Assembly (NCBI RefSeq): GCF_002095485.1
Contig: NZ_MLFS01000002.1
Span: forward strand, 62,001-126,000
Source of the DNA: Pantoea wallisii
GTDB lineage: Bacteria > Pseudomonadota > Gammaproteobacteria > Enterobacterales > Enterobacteriaceae
Direction: 5' to 3'
Length of the DNA stretch: 64,000 bases
Shown here: one piece after another, positions 38,732 to 48,812 of the stretch
Layout: every line of letters begins with the position of its first letter
Position numbering within the stretch: the stretch's first letter is position 1
Notes under the pieces: model-generated
Seen by the model: only the letters and a program-made list of their open reading frames with translations
Told to the model about the DNA's origin: nothing
The model's database searches: none
Position numbers and translations under genes: made by a program

Positions 38732-39538
38732 ATGTCGTTGATTTGTCCCCTTTGTCACCAGCCGTTGCTCCCGCACGCGCAGGGCTTGCGCTGTGATGCC
38801 GGTCATCAGTTTGATCAGGCGAAAGAGGGATACGTCAATCTGCTGCCGGTGCAGCACAAAGGATCGCGTGAACCTGGTGACAGTGCAGAGATGCTGCGGG
38901 CGCGCCGTGCCTTCCTGGATGCCGGCCACTATCAGCCGCTGCGCGATCGCGTCGCAGAGATTCTCGCACAGCGGCTGGCCGGGCAATCGTCACAGGTGCT
39001 GGATATTGGCTGTGGCGAAGGTTACTACACGGCGGCGATGGCCGCTGCGCTACCAGCAGGGCAGTTGTATGGACTGGATGTGGCAAAAGCGGCTGTGCGT
39101 ATGGCAGCAAAACGCTACCGCACTGCAATGTTCTGCGTGGCCTCCAGCCAGCGTCTGCCGTTTGCTGAGGGTGCGCTGGATGGTGTGGTGCGCATTTACG
39201 CGCCCTGTAACGAAGCAGAGCTCAGCCGGGTAATAAAAACGCACGGTTATCTGCTGACCGTGACGCCTGGCCCGTACCATCTGCAGCAATTTAAGGCGCT
39301 GATCTATCGCGATGTGCAGCTGCACGCTGCTGAAGAGAAGGTCTATGAGGGCTTTACGCAGGTCGATCAGCAAAATCTTAACTACGCGATGACGCTGAGC
39401 GGCGCAGAAGCGGTGAGTTTGCTGCAGATGACGCCCTTTGCCTGGCGCGCACGTGAAGCGGTGTGGCAGGCGCTTGCGGCGTCAACCAGCTTTAGCTGCG
39501 ATGCCGACTTCACGCTCACGCTGTGGCAGCGTACTTAG
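38732..39538 (+). CDS. rlmA: 23S rRNA (guanine745-N1)-methyltransferase RlmA
   Basis: It methylates G745 of 23S rRNA. The N-terminal zinc-binding module (CPLCHQPLLPHAQGLRCDAGHQFD, residues 4-27) is followed by a Rossmann SAM domain (VLDIGCGEGYYTAAMA) and the family blocks EGYVNLLPVQHKGSREPGDSAEM, RIYAPC and LLQMTPFAWRAR. ATG at 38732 gives 268 residues. Its last codons overlap the convergent yobD by four bases. In E. coli mntP lies between the two genes; it is absent here. Confidence 0.94.
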   Translation: MSLICPLCHQPLLPHAQGLRCDAGHQFDQAKEGYVNLLPVQHKGSREPGDSAEMLRARRAFLDAGHYQPLRDRVAEILAQRLAGQSSQVLDIGCGEGYYTAAMAAALPAGQLYGLDVAKAAVRMAAKRYRTAMFCVASSQRLPFAEGALDGVVRIYAPCNEAELSRVIKTHGYLLTVTPGPYHLQQFKALIYRDVQLHAAEEKVYEGFTQVDQQNLNYAMTLSGAEAVSLLQMTPFAWRAREAVWQALAASTSFSCDADFTLTLWQRT

Positions 39539-39993
39539 CGCGCCTCCACCAGCGTATGGTAAATCTTCTCCAGGTCGTCGAGCTGTTGCACCGCAATCAG
39601 CAGGCGACGCTGCTCCAGCTGCATCACCAGAATACCGTCTTCAGACAGGTTCATCCCCTGGATTCGGCGGTAATCGATCCACACGCTGGCAAAAAACAGC
39701 CCCTCACTTTTCATCAGTAGCTTCGGACTGCGTATCCAGAATAGCCAGATCGCCATAAAGATCAGCACCATCAGCAGCGTGGTGGTGAGCTGCGGGCCTT
39801 GATTACTGATGTTGTTCCACAACAGGATCAGCAGCAATACAATAAAAATAGCGCTGTCGATTTTATGCCGGCGACGCAGCGCCACGCGCAGCCGCGTCGG
39901 GCCTTTGCGGCGCGGCAGAATAGCATCATCGTAAATGGCGTACAGAACGAGACCGGTGATAAGCAGGGCGATCAGGGCGTCAGTCAGTGACAT
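39535..39993 (-). CDS. yobD: YobD inner-membrane protein (DUF986)
   Basis: 152 residues, as in E. coli, from ATG at 39993 after AAGGAA. Three hydrophobic segments (about residues 4-21, 46-64, 70-88) precede a soluble C-terminal part with FFASVWIDYRRIQGMNLSEDGILVMQLEQRRLLI, strongly conserved with YobD. Function is unknown. It is linked to the mannose PTS in most enterobacteria but lies beyond its likely terminator. Confidence 0.9.
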   Translation of the reverse strand: MSLTDALIALLITGLVLYAIYDDAILPRRKGPTRLRVALRRRHKIDSAIFIVLLLILLWNNISNQGPQLTTTLLMVLIFMAIWLFWIRSPKLLMKSEGLFFASVWIDYRRIQGMNLSEDGILVMQLEQRRLLIAVQQLDDLEKIYHTLVEAR

Positions 39994-40054
39994 GAAAAGC
40001 GGTTCCTTAAACAAATTTACCTCAGCGTGGTCGCTCAGGTAACGCTGTTCAATA

Positions 40055-40078
40055 TGCCGGGAGCCTGCGCTCCCGGCA
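40055..40078 (-). terminator. Hairpin after manZ
   Basis: The perfect 10-bp stem TGCCGGGAGC / GCTCCCGGCA with a CTGC loop lies just beyond the manZ stop. It lacks a strong T run, so it may be a 3' stabilising hairpin rather than a full terminator. Confidence 0.45.
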
Positions 40079-40084
40079 GTGAGA

Positions 40085-40930
40085 TTACAGACCGAGCAGG
40101 CCGATCCAGTAGCCGAAGATACCGATAGCGAAGAAGCCGACGATAATCCACAGTGCGTTGACCTTGCGACGCAGCAGCCACATACAGCCAAACGTCAGCA
40201 GCAGCGGGATCAGGCCAGGCATCAGCTGGTCAAGGATTGATTGCACCGTGGTGACGGTGGTTTTACCGGTCTGATCCGTAATGCGCGACACTACCAGCGG
40301 CACGTTAACGTGTGTCCACTTGTTCACCAGCGCACCCATGACAAACAGGCCAAGAATTGACGCGCCCTCCGTCAGCTTCTGCAGGAAGCCGCCGCCCATA
40401 TCGCTGACGATATCTACCCCTTTGCGATAACCGTAAGCCACGCCGTAGTAGCGGGTGAGCATACGCGCAATGTTGAACAGGAAGAAGAACAGCAGCGGAC
40501 CCAGCAGGCTACCGCTCATTGCGATCCCGGCGCCGAGCGCCGCAAACACCGGACGCACCGTGCCCCAGAATATCGGGTCGCCCACGCCTGCCAGCGGGCC
40601 CATCAGGCCAACTTTGATGCCGTTAATGGCGCCATCGTCAATCGCAGCCCCGTTAGCGCGCTGCTCCTCCATCGCCATGGTTACGCCCAGCACCGGCGCC
40701 GCAACATAGGGATGGGTATTGAAGAACTCCAGGTGACGTTTAATCGCCTGTTTGCGCTCGTCGTTGTTCTCCGGATAGAGACGACGGATAACCGGCACCA
40801 TTGAGAAGCAGAAGCCCAGCGCCTGCATACGTTCGAAGTTCCACGAACCCTGGAACAGGTTAGAGCGCAGGAACACGCCGCGCACGTCACCCGGGGTGAG
40901 TTTTTTTGGAGCGTTAGTTGTATCTGCCAT
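40085..40930 (-). CDS. manZ: Mannose PTS system component IID (ManZ)
   Basis: IID is one of the two membrane subunits of the mannose-family phosphotransferase permease, moving mannose, glucose and related hexoses. It has 281 residues with the family blocks NLFQGSWNFERMQALGF, MEEQRANGAAIDDGAINGIKVGLMGPLAGVGDPIFWGTVRPV and a hydrophobic C-terminal region. It lies 14 bases after manY in the operon manXYZ. Confidence 0.95.
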   Translation of the reverse strand: MADTTNAPKKLTPGDVRGVFLRSNLFQGSWNFERMQALGFCFSMVPVIRRLYPENNDERKQAIKRHLEFFNTHPYVAAPVLGVTMAMEEQRANGAAIDDGAINGIKVGLMGPLAGVGDPIFWGTVRPVFAALGAGIAMSGSLLGPLLFFFLFNIARMLTRYYGVAYGYRKGVDIVSDMGGGFLQKLTEGASILGLFVMGALVNKWTHVNVPLVVSRITDQTGKTTVTTVQSILDQLMPGLIPLLLTFGCMWLLRRKVNALWIIVGFFAIGIFGYWIGLLGL

Positions 40931-40944
40931 GATTGCACCTGTTC

Positions 40945-41745
40945 CTAGTCGAGTTCGTTATCGAGGTCGTTGTTAGCCGGGCCAGCGGAAGCGGCACCTG
41001 CGACACGGTTATATTTCGGCGCCAGCTGGATGTAGAGCACGGCCATCACCACGCCAATCACGCCCAGCGCAACCAGGTTAAAGTCGGTAAACGCTGCGGT
41101 GACGAAGCCGAGATAGAAGAACGGCATCAGGTAGCCCGCGCGCATCATATTGATGACCATCGCGTAGCCGACCACCACAATCATTCCGCCCGCAATATTC
41201 AGGCCATTGGTCACCACTTCCGGAATAGAGCTCAGCAGCGTGTGTACCGCGTCCGTTCCGACTGAAATCGCCACGATCAACGCAGGAATCGCAATACGCA
41301 TCGCCTGCAGCAGCAGGGCAGAGACGTGAATCCACGAGATCGCGCTCAGGTTGCCTTTTTCGGCGGCTTTATCAGCGGCGTGCTGGAAAGCCACGGTGAT
41401 GGTACGCACGATGATAGTCAGCACCTGACCAGCCGCCGCCAGTGGGATTGCCAGGGCAATACCGGCCCCGACGCTTTGCCCGCCGGCAATGACCAGAATG
41501 GTAGAGATGATGGAGGCCAGCGCCGCATCAGGCGCCACTGCCGCACCGATGTTCATCCAGCCCAGGGCGATCATCTCCAGCGTACCGCCGATGATGATGC
41601 CGGTTTTCATATCACCCAGTACTGCGCCAATCAGCGTACAGGCCACCAGCGGACGGTGGAACTGGAACTCATCAAGGATGGACCCCATCCCGGCAATACA
41701 GGCCACAATAAATATCAGTACAATTTGTAGCGAGGTTATTTCCAT
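40945..41745 (-). CDS. manY: Mannose PTS system component IIC (ManY)
   Basis: The sugar-channel subunit, 266 residues as in E. coli, highly hydrophobic. ATG at 41745 (MEITSLQIVLIFIVACIAGM) follows GAGGAGAAATGCA. Family blocks include DEFQFHRPLVACTLIGAVLGD and GGTLEMIALGWMNIGAAVAPD. It forms the membrane complex with ManZ and receives phosphoryl transfer from ManX IIB. Confidence 0.95.
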   Translation of the reverse strand: MEITSLQIVLIFIVACIAGMGSILDEFQFHRPLVACTLIGAVLGDMKTGIIIGGTLEMIALGWMNIGAAVAPDAALASIISTILVIAGGQSVGAGIALAIPLAAAGQVLTIIVRTITVAFQHAADKAAEKGNLSAISWIHVSALLLQAMRIAIPALIVAISVGTDAVHTLLSSIPEVVTNGLNIAGGMIVVVGYAMVINMMRAGYLMPFFYLGFVTAAFTDFNLVALGVIGVVMAVLYIQLAPKYNRVAGAASAGPANNDLDNELD

Positions 41746-41802
41746 TGCATTTCTCCTCAGCAAGGTCAGAACAATTCGCCCGCACGCGCAGGCACAGGCG
41801 AA

Positions 41803-42765
41803 CTACTGATTGACCTTCGCAATCAGGTCCATCATTTTTAGTTTCGGATCGTTAGAGACTTTGCGCACCTCCAGCTCAATGCCGCGTTCATTCAGTTTAC
41901 GGAAGGCAGCAATGTCCTTCTCATCCACCGAGACCGCGTTATTGACCTGGGTTTTGCCTTGTCGGAACGCCATGCCGCCGATATTAACGGACTTGATGTC
42001 GACACCCTGTTCCACCACGCGCTCCACATCGGTGGGGTTGGTGAAGAGCAGCATCACGCGATCGCGCCCATATTTCGGGTTGTTCCAGACGCGTATCATC
42101 TTGGCGACATCCACCACGTGCGCGGTAACGCCGGGCGGTGCCACCTGCGTCAGCAGCGTCTTACGCACGTGATCGTTGGCGACTTCGTCACTGACCACGA
42201 TAATGCGCGTGACGTCCGTCTCTTTGGTCCAGCGGGTCGCAACCTGGCCGTGAATCAGGCGATCGTCGATGCGGGCAAGGCCAATCTTCATGTGTTCCCC
42301 AGGCGCCAGCGGTTTCGATGGCGGAGGCGGCGCTTTAGCGGCCGGTGCAGCCGTCGCCGGCGCAGCGGATTCGGTTTTCAGCGCTTTGACGCCTTCACGT
42401 CCCGCTTCAACCGCGATATGAATCAGCGCTTCAAGCGTCGGATCGTCATCGCGGCCCATCAGGGTTTCGACCAGCATCGGGATGTTGACGCCGGCAATCA
42501 CATCGTAATCGGGCTTATCCACCACAATGCGGCTGGCGGCATTGAAGGGGCTGCCTCCCCAGGTATCCACCAGGAACAGTACGCCTTTAGACGTATCCAG
42601 CTCTGCCAGTCGTGCCTGATATTTTTCAATCAGCGTTTCTGCATTTTCGCCGGGCACGAAATCAATCCATCCGACATTTTCCTGCTCACCCAACAGCATT
42701 TCTGCTGTTTTCAGCAGCTGTTCTGCCGCCCAGCCATGTGTACCAATTACAAGAGCAATGGTCAC
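41803..42765 (-). CDS. manX: Mannose PTS system component IIAB (ManX)
   Basis: A cytoplasmic two-domain phosphocarrier of 320 residues. The IIA domain has the phosphorylated His10 in LVIGTHGWA and VDTWGGSPFNAA. An Ala/Pro-rich linker (about residues 134-156) leads to the IIB domain with His172 in RIDDRLIHGQV. It transfers phosphate from HPr to mannose or glucose during import. It is first in the manXYZ operon, preceded by a long promoter region. In E. coli the operon is controlled by Mlc, NagC, CRP and the sRNA SgrS. Confidence 0.95.
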   Translation of the reverse strand: MTIALVIGTHGWAAEQLLKTAEMLLGEQENVGWIDFVPGENAETLIEKYQARLAELDTSKGVLFLVDTWGGSPFNAASRIVVDKPDYDVIAGVNIPMLVETLMGRDDDPTLEALIHIAVEAGREGVKALKTESAAPATAAPAAKAPPPPSKPLAPGEHMKIGLARIDDRLIHGQVATRWTKETDVTRIIVVSDEVANDHVRKTLLTQVAPPGVTAHVVDVAKMIRVWNNPKYGRDRVMLLFTNPTDVERVVEQGVDIKSVNIGGMAFRQGKTQVNNAVSVDEKDIAAFRKLNERGIELEVRKVSNDPKLKMMDLIAKVNQ

Positions 42766-43274
42766 TTGCTACCTCCGTTCGCATGAGAGATTCACTGGCA
42801 TTGCCGGGAATCATTGAGAATTACCGTTGTTGATTCAGGTGGATCGTGTTGGTCTGTAATGAAGAGAAGCCTCAATAAAATTCCGCCACTTTCCGCTCCC
42901 CAGCGGTAAGGTCGCGATTTATTTTAGTGATCGAAAAAATAATTTATGTGATGGTTGTCCGCTATTTTGAGCGCAACGGCGTTGATGTGGTTTTTTGTGT
43001 CTGTTTCATGCGCCAGCGCAGTTATTTGTAAATGTAAGAAAATTTTTTGATTCTGTTGAGGTAACTGATACATTAACGGTCTGTTTATTACTCAGGAGTA
43101 ACGAGCTTCAGCTCACCTTATGGACCGTCACCGACGTCGCTTTACCTGCTCTCTGCGCCACGCCGCGCCACGCTCAACGCGCCTCAGCGTTACCCCATCT
43201 GCTCATGATCTGTCGTCTCGCCATCCGGTGCAGACTCAATCCTGTTCGCCTTTCTTTCGTGTAGGGAGTCACTA
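42766..43274. other. Divergent intergenic region between manX and yoaE
   Basis: 509 bases with no convincing gene. It holds the manXYZ promoter region, with an AT-rich inverted repeat near 42919, and a long leader before yoaE. An 89-codon frame at 42995-43264 ends just before yoaE but has no ribosome site or recognisable product. I cannot place a riboswitch in it. Confidence 0.45.
42919..42942. promoter_or_regulatory. Candidate operator upstream of manX (AT-rich inverted repeat)
   Basis: TTATTTT and AAAATAA arms are separated by ten bases. The layout resembles Mlc/NagC-type sites (TTATTT...AAATAA), which regulate manXYZ in E. coli. A TGTGA half-site follows at 42947-42951. This is inference from pattern only. 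Confidence 0.4.
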
Positions 43275-44846
43275 ATGGAACTGTTTTTAGACCCTTCACT
43301 CTGGGCGGGCTTACTGACGCTGATCGTGCTGGAGATCGTACTGGGTATTGATAACCTGGTGTTCATTGCCATCCTGGCCGACAAACTACCGCCGAAGCAG
43401 CGTGACAAAGCCCGACTGATTGGCCTGTCGCTGGCGCTGGTGATGCGCCTGGGCCTGCTTTCGGTTATCTCCTGGATGGTGACGCTTACGCGGCCCCTAT
43501 TCAGCGTAGGCGATTTCAGCTTTTCCGGACGAGATTTAATTCTGCTGTTTGGTGGTCTGTTCCTGCTCTTTAAGGGCACCATGGAGCTGCATGAGAGGCT
43601 GGAGAACCGTGGACATGAAGGGCAGGGCAATAAAGGCTATGCCAGCTTCTGGGCGGTGGTGTTACAGATTGTGGTGCTGGATGCCGTGTTCTCGCTGGAT
43701 GCCGTGATTACGGCGGTGGGAATGGTGAACCATCTGCCGGTGATGATGGCTGCGGTGGTGATTGCGATGGGCGTGATGCTGCTGGCATCGAAACCGCTTA
43801 CCAACTTCGTTAACGCGCACCCTACGGTAGTGGTGCTCTGTCTGAGCTTCCTGCTGATGATCGGTTTGTCGCTGGTGGCAGAGGGCTTTGGCTTCCACAT
43901 TCCGAAAGGTTACCTGTACGCGGCGATTGGCTTCTCAATCATCATCGAGCTGTTTAACCAGATTGCGCGTCGTAACTTTATTCGTCACCAGTCGCACCGC
44001 CCGATGCGTGAGCGTACCGCCGAAGCGATTCTGCGCCTGATGGGTGGCCGCCAGCGTAACGCGGGCCAGCCAGCGAACAGTGAAGAAGCGGCGCTGAATG
44101 AAGCGATGCCGCAGGAAGCGTTTAAGGATGAAGAGCGTTACATGATCAACGGCGTGCTGACGCTGTCGCAGCGCTCGATCCGCAGCATCATGACGCCGCG
44201 CGGTGATATCTCCTGGGTTGATGTGGCGCGTCCGCTGGATGAGATTCGCATTCAGCTGCTGGATACGCCGCACAGCCTGTTCCCGGTATGCCGGGGCGAG
44301 CTGGATGAGATCATTGGTGTGGTGCGCGCCAAAGAGCTGCTGGTGGCGCTGGAGCACGGTATGGATGTCGCGACCTTCGCTGCCAATTCGCCGGCAATTG
44401 TGGTGCCGGAGACGCTGGACCCGATTAATCTGCTGGGCGTGCTGCGCCGGGCGAAAGGCAGCTTCGTAATTGTCACCAATGAGTTTGGTGTGGTGCAGGG
44501 GCTGATTACGCCGCTGGACGTGCTGGAGGCGATCGCCGGTGAGTTCCCGGATGAGGATGAGACGCCGGATGTGATTGCGGATGGCGACGGCTGGTTAGTA
44601 AAAGGCGGTACCGATCTGCACTCCCTGCAGCAGCTGCTGGATCACCATGAGCTGGTGAAGCAGGAGGACGATCACGCCTCACTGGCCGGCTTACTGATTG
44701 CGCAAAAAGGGCAGCTGCCGCAGCCGGGTGAGGTCATTGATATGCCGCCGCTGCATTTCCAGATCATCGAAGCCACCGATTACCGTATCGACCTGGTGCG
44801 TGTGACGAAAGACAAGCCGCACGATGATGAGGAAGAGAACGCGTAA
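43275..44846 (+). CDS. yoaE: TerC-family membrane protein with CBS and CorC domains (YoaE)
   Basis: 523 residues. The N-terminal TerC domain has about seven helices, with acidic residues in [16 protein letters not shown] and [23 protein letters not shown] that are likely metal ligands. Two CBS domains follow (about 300-420, with [10 protein letters not shown] and [23 protein letters not shown]) and a C-terminal CorC/HlyC transporter-associated domain ([16 protein letters not shown]). TerC proteins are linked to metal efflux or metalation of exported proteins. Length compares with 518 in E. coli. It has a long leader divergent from manX. Confidence 0.92.
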   Translation: MELFLDPSLWAGLLTLIVLEIVLGIDNLVFIAILADKLPPKQRDKARLIGLSLALVMRLGLLSVISWMVTLTRPLFSVGDFSFSGRDLILLFGGLFLLFKGTMELHERLENRGHEGQGNKGYASFWAVVLQIVVLDAVFSLDAVITAVGMVNHLPVMMAAVVIAMGVMLLASKPLTNFVNAHPTVVVLCLSFLLMIGLSLVAEGFGFHIPKGYLYAAIGFSIIIELFNQIARRNFIRHQSHRPMRERTAEAILRLMGGRQRNAGQPANSEEAALNEAMPQEAFKDEERYMINGVLTLSQRSIRSIMTPRGDISWVDVARPLDEIRIQLLDTPHSLFPVCRGELDEIIGVVRAKELLVALEHGMDVATFAANSPAIVVPETLDPINLLGVLRRAKGSFVIVTNEFGVVQGLITPLDVLEAIAGEFPDEDETPDVIADGDGWLVKGGTDLHSLQQLLDHHELVKQEDDHASLAGLLIAQKGQLPQPGEVIDMPPLHFQIIEATDYRIDLVRVTKDKPHDDEEENA

Positions 44847-44865
44847 TTTCCGCGTGATATGAAGC

Positions 44866-44897
44866 AAGGGCCGTCAGATGACGGCCCTTTCTCTTTT
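44866..44897. terminator. Bidirectional terminator between yoaE and the EAL gene
   Basis: The stem AAGGGCCGTCA / TGACGGCCCTT with a two-base centre is followed by TTTCTCTTTT. Confidence 0.75.
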
Positions 44898-44903
44898 AGC
44901 GCT

Positions 44904-46464
44904 TCAGGCGTTCAGCTGGGGTTGATGCTGCGCCAGCCAGAGCGGGAAATCCTCAATCGGCATCGGGCGCGCATAGAAATAGCCCTGCAGATGATCCACA
45001 CCGCGTTCACGCAGATAATAGGCCTGCTCTGCGGTCTCAACGCCCTCGGCAACCAGCGCAATGTTCAGGCGCTGCGCCAGGGAGATCACCATATCGGTCA
45101 CCGTAGCGTTGATTGCATCGGTACCGATTGCCGCCGTGAAAATCTTATCAATCTTGAGTACGTCCGGTTTAAGGTCTTTCAGATAGGCCAGCGAGCTGTG
45201 GCCGGTACCAAAATCATCAATCGCCAGCCGCACGCCAATCTCATGCAGCTGCGCGACGACTGTCTGATCGATCACCGGCAACGCATCGCGTTCGGTCAGC
45301 TCTACCACCAGCTTCGGCAGCGGATTGGCCGGCCACCAGATGCGCTGCAGATCCTCGACAATCGCCCGCTCACGGAAGTGGCTGGCCGCCACGTTAATGG
45401 CGATGTGGAAAGAGGGGCACTGCGGCAGATTTGGCAGCTCATCAACTGCTTTGGCAATGACAAAGCGCGTCAGCGGCGCAATTAAATTTTGTCGTTCCGC
45501 CAGCGGGATAAATACATCCGGGGCGATCCAGCTGACGGGGATTGTGCCAGCGCAGCAGCAGTTCAATGCCGTCGCACTCACCGCTCTTTGCATTAATCAA
45601 CGGCTGGCAGTAGACCATGAACTCATTGGCGGTAATGCCATAGCTAATCTGCCAGCTCAGGCTCATACGGTTGGCCGTGGCCAGCCAGACGATATACCCC
45701 ATCAGCAAACTGAGCAGCACCGCCAGCGGCAGCTGGGAAGGCAGTGTATTCAGCGCCAGGCGCGCCGGAGAAGGGCCATACAGCGTAATACTGAATGGAT
45801 AACGTAACGATGCCTGATCGTAAGCGACCTCATCCTCAGAGGGCACCGTGTGCTCAATCAGCGGATTACCGTACTCCAGGCTCTGGCCGCCGACGTTAAA
45901 GATCGCCCGCTCAACCCACGGCAACTGCGGCTCCAGCAGATAATTGGTCATCAGCTCAATGTTGATGATCTGCAGCAGGCCATCGTGATTATCCAGCGAT
46001 TTGGGCGTCCACAGCAGCAGCACCGGCGATCCTTTCAGCAGATAGTCGTCGGTAGAGAGCAGCATGCGCTGATTGTTGAGCGCCAGTTCAGGATAGGTCT
46101 GACTGAACGAGAGATTACGTGGGCCGTAAATGCTGGAGCAGTAAATAGTGTCATTCTGCACCAGCAGCACGGTACGCACCGTCTGCAGAGCGGCAATCTT
46201 CTCAATCAGCGGATAACGCACCTGCGAGCAGGAAACACCCACCAGGCCCAGCGTGTTATTGGCGGAGACATCCAGCGGTGAAAACATGCGGTCAAAGCGT
46301 TCAATGGCGCGGGTGGCAAAGTTAAGTGACTGTTGCTCAATGCGTGACTTCTCTTCGATATAGCGAAAAGTCAGGGTCAGAACCAGAACCAGCGCCGCGA
46401 TCACCAGCGCAATAAGCAGTCGCTTACGGCGGAATTGACCCACAAATTGCTGGGGAATGAGCAT
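44904..46464 (-). pseudogene. pdeD: PdeD-like cyclic-di-GMP phosphodiesterase (CSS-EAL), interrupted by a one-base frameshift
   Basis: PdeD (YoaD) hydrolyses c-di-GMP; its periplasmic CSS domain senses redox state. ATG at 46464 follows AAGGTGG. The N-terminal helix (LLIALVIAALVLVLTL) is followed by a periplasmic domain with CSS-type cysteines (GVSCSQ and IYCSSIYGPRN), then a second helix. The EAL domain begins GIELLLRWHNP, where a run of four G (45537-45540) breaks the frame. The rest is intact in another frame: VFIPLAERQN, NVAASHF, ELTERDAL, IDDFGTGHSS, LKIDK, VAEGVET. Removing one base restores a protein of about 519 residues. Confidence 0.85.
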
Positions 46465-46565
46465 CAGTAACCACCTTGCAAATACAAAGATTGAAGCCAA
46501 ATTAACGTGAAGGTTATCGGCATAGCGGCGGCCAGGTTTAGCGCGGCCGAATAAAAAAGGCGGCA

Positions 46566-46598
46566 CTAAAAAATCGCGCGGCCACTAAGGGCCGCGCG
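46566..46598 (-). terminator. Terminator after sdaA
   Basis: The perfect stem CGCGCGGCC / GGCCGCGCG (46575-46583 and 46590-46598) is followed on the minus strand by ATTTTTTAG. Confidence 0.7.
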
Positions 46599-46687
46599 CA
46601 AAATTAATGTAACTGGTTTACTCACTGCGAGGTAGAGCTAACAGCAGAAATAAACGGCGATCGCTGCATTTATCCGCAGCGAAGCGT

Positions 46688-48052
46688 TTAATCACACTGC
46701 ACTTTAATGGCGAGGCCGCCGCGTGACGTTTCGCGGTATTTGGCGTTCATGTCTTTGCCGGTTTCGTACATGGTCTCGATCACTTTATCCAGCGACACGC
46801 GGGGTTCACTGGTGCGGCGCAGCGCCATACGGGCAGCGTTAATCGCTTTCACCGAGGCAATGGCGTTGCGCTCAATGCACGGCACCTGTACCTGACCGGC
46901 CACCGGATCGCAGGTCAGCCCCAGGTTATGCTCCATGCCGATCTCTGCCGCCACGCACACCTGCTCCGGGCTGGCGCCCAGCAGCTCGGCAAGCCCGGCT
47001 GCGGCCATCGAACAGGCGACACCCACTTCGCCCTGACATCCCACTTCGGCACCGGAGATCGACGCATTCATTTTATACAGCACGCCAATGGCGCCGGAGG
47101 CCAGGAAGTAGCGGATGAAAATATCCGGCGTCACGTTTTCAATAAAGTGATCGTAATAGGCCAGCACCGCCGGCACGATGCCGCAGGCGCCGTTGGTGGG
47201 CGCAGTGACAACACGACCACCGGCTGCATTCTCTTCATTAACCGCCAGGGCAAACATGTTCACCCAATCGATGACATTCATCGGATCGTTAGAGTGCTTG
47301 GTCGAGGAGACCAGCAAGCGGCGCAGCGAAGCCGCACGGCGTGGCACGCGCAGTGGTCCCGGCAACACACCCTCGGTATTCAGGCCGCGGTCGATACAGG
47401 CCTGCATGGTCTGCCACACATTGGTGAAGTAGTCATAGATCTCTTCACGGCTATGCAGCGCCAGTTCATTCTTCATCACTACGCCAGAGAGCGACATGCC
47501 GGTCTCGCGGCAGTGGCCAAGCAGCTCTTTGGCCGAGTTGAACGCATACGGCACCAACACTTCATCCAGCACCGACTGGCCGAAATGCGCCTCATCCACG
47601 ATAAAGCCGCCGCCAATCGAGTAGTAAGTTTTACTCTCGATCAGCAGATCGCCCGCGAAGGCGTAAAGCGTCATGCCATTCTCATGCAGCGACAGGTTTT
47701 CACTGCGGAACACCATGCCGCCTTCGCGCGGGAAGTCCACTTCGCGGGCACCGTTTGCCAGCAGCAGACGTTCACGGGTTTCAACATCTTTGATAAAGGC
47801 CGGGATGCTATCAATGTCCACGGTTGCGGGCTCAAATCCCGCCAGGCCCATGATGATAGCAATGTCTGTATGGTGACCCTTACCGGTGAGAGACAGCGAT
47901 CCATAGACATCAACCGCTATGCGCGTCACATCCTGCAGTTTGCCCTGGTCGATCAGCAGGTCAACAAACTGTTTGCCCGCTTTCATCGGACCAACGGTAT
48001 GCGAACTGGATGGGCCAATGCCCACTTTGAACATGTCAAAAACACTAATCAC
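46688..48052 (-). CDS. sdaA: L-serine dehydratase 1 (L-serine deaminase)
   Basis: It deaminates L-serine to pyruvate and ammonia using an oxygen-sensitive [4Fe-4S] cluster. It is very close to E. coli Sda[20 protein letters not shown], the [21 protein letters not shown] block and [21 protein letters not shown], with cluster cysteines. GTG at 48052 ([10 protein letters not shown]) lies 8 bases after GAGGAG and yields 454 residues as in E. coli. An earlier GTG at 48061 would be too close to that site. Confidence 0.95.
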   Translation of the reverse strand: MISVFDMFKVGIGPSSSHTVGPMKAGKQFVDLLIDQGKLQDVTRIAVDVYGSLSLTGKGHHTDIAIIMGLAGFEPATVDIDSIPAFIKDVETRERLLLANGAREVDFPREGGMVFRSENLSLHENGMTLYAFAGDLLIESKTYYSIGGGFIVDEAHFGQSVLDEVLVPYAFNSAKELLGHCRETGMSLSGVVMKNELALHSREEIYDYFTNVWQTMQACIDRGLNTEGVLPGPLRVPRRAASLRRLLVSSTKHSNDPMNVIDWVNMFALAVNEENAAGGRVVTAPTNGACGIVPAVLAYYDHFIENVTPDIFIRYFLASGAIGVLYKMNASISGAEVGCQGEVGVACSMAAAGLAELLGASPEQVCVAAEIGMEHNLGLTCDPVAGQVQVPCIERNAIASVKAINAARMALRRTSEPRVSLDKVIETMYETGKDMNAKYRETSRGGLAIKVQCD

Positions 48053-48241
48053 CGGCGACACTCCTCACAAATCTTATTTTCTACGGCGCAAGCCGTTAAT
48101 GCGGCTAATAGTAATCGTCCGCGCGCGGTCGCGAGTAGCTTTTCGCATGAAATAAACTAATTATAAACCACAGAAATAGTTATCCATTTCCACAGTTGTG
48201 AACGGGATCTGATTTTCGGGGAACCACGAACGAGACGGGAA

Positions 48242-48811
48242 TCAGGGCAGGGCGATCTGCTGGCCGAGGGCGCGAATGATGCCAGCCGTCATGCCCCAGA
48301 TAAAATAATCTTCGTACCACGAGAGCCACACCTGATGCTGGCGGTGACCACGCCGCAGCGTCAGCCCGCTGTAGCGGCTGAGTCGCAACGCTTCATCGAG
48401 CGGCATGGTAAAGGCGCTCTCCACTTCATCCGGATTGAGGTGAAGCGCCAGATCGCGGGGAATAATGCCAACCACGGGCGTGACGGCAAAACCGGTGCTG
48501 CTGGTGACCGGAGGCAGCACGCCAATCACCTGTACCTGCTGCGGATCGATACCGACCTCCTCATGCGCTTCACGTAGCGCGGTATGGATGAGCGAGGTAT
48601 CCGTGGCATCCTGCATGCCGCCGGGAAACGCGACCTGACCGGCGTGTTTACGCAGCTGCGCCGAGCGGCGCGTCAGTAACAGGCCAGGCTGCGCGCTATC
48701 GATCACCGGCACCAGCACGGCCGCGCGCCGGCCGCTCATCACGCGGGTGGTAACGCCAACCGGCGGTTGCAGCATAAAGCGGCTGAGGAACTGCTCCAGC
48801 GTCAGCGCCAT
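48242..48811 (-). CDS. nudL: Nudix hydrolase NudL
   Basis: A predicted pyrophosphohydrolase, possibly active on coenzyme A. It has 189 residues with Nudix box elements [13 protein letters not shown] and [11 protein letters not shown] and the CoA-pyrophosphatase family stretch [22 protein letters not shown]. The box has Asp where the canonical motif has the first Glu, as in E. coli NudL. It is directly downstream of pabB (one base between), so it is co-transcribed. Confidence 0.92.
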   Translation of the reverse strand: MALTLEQFLSRFMLQPPVGVTTRVMSGRRAAVLVPVIDSAQPGLLLTRRSAQLRKHAGQVAFPGGMQDATDTSLIHTALREAHEEVGIDPQQVQVIGVLPPVTSSTGFAVTPVVGIIPRDLALHLNPDEVESAFTMPLDEALRLSRYSGLTLRRGHRQHQVWLSWYEDYFIWGMTAGIIRALGQQIALP

Positions 48812-48812
48812 C

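Noticed and set aside
42995-43264. 89-codon frame ending just before yoaE
   Set aside because: No ribosome site and unusual composition; it more likely reflects the leader sequence.
43081-43274. yybP-ykoY manganese riboswitch before yoaE
   Set aside because: I could not find the conserved core; only general leader length suggests it.
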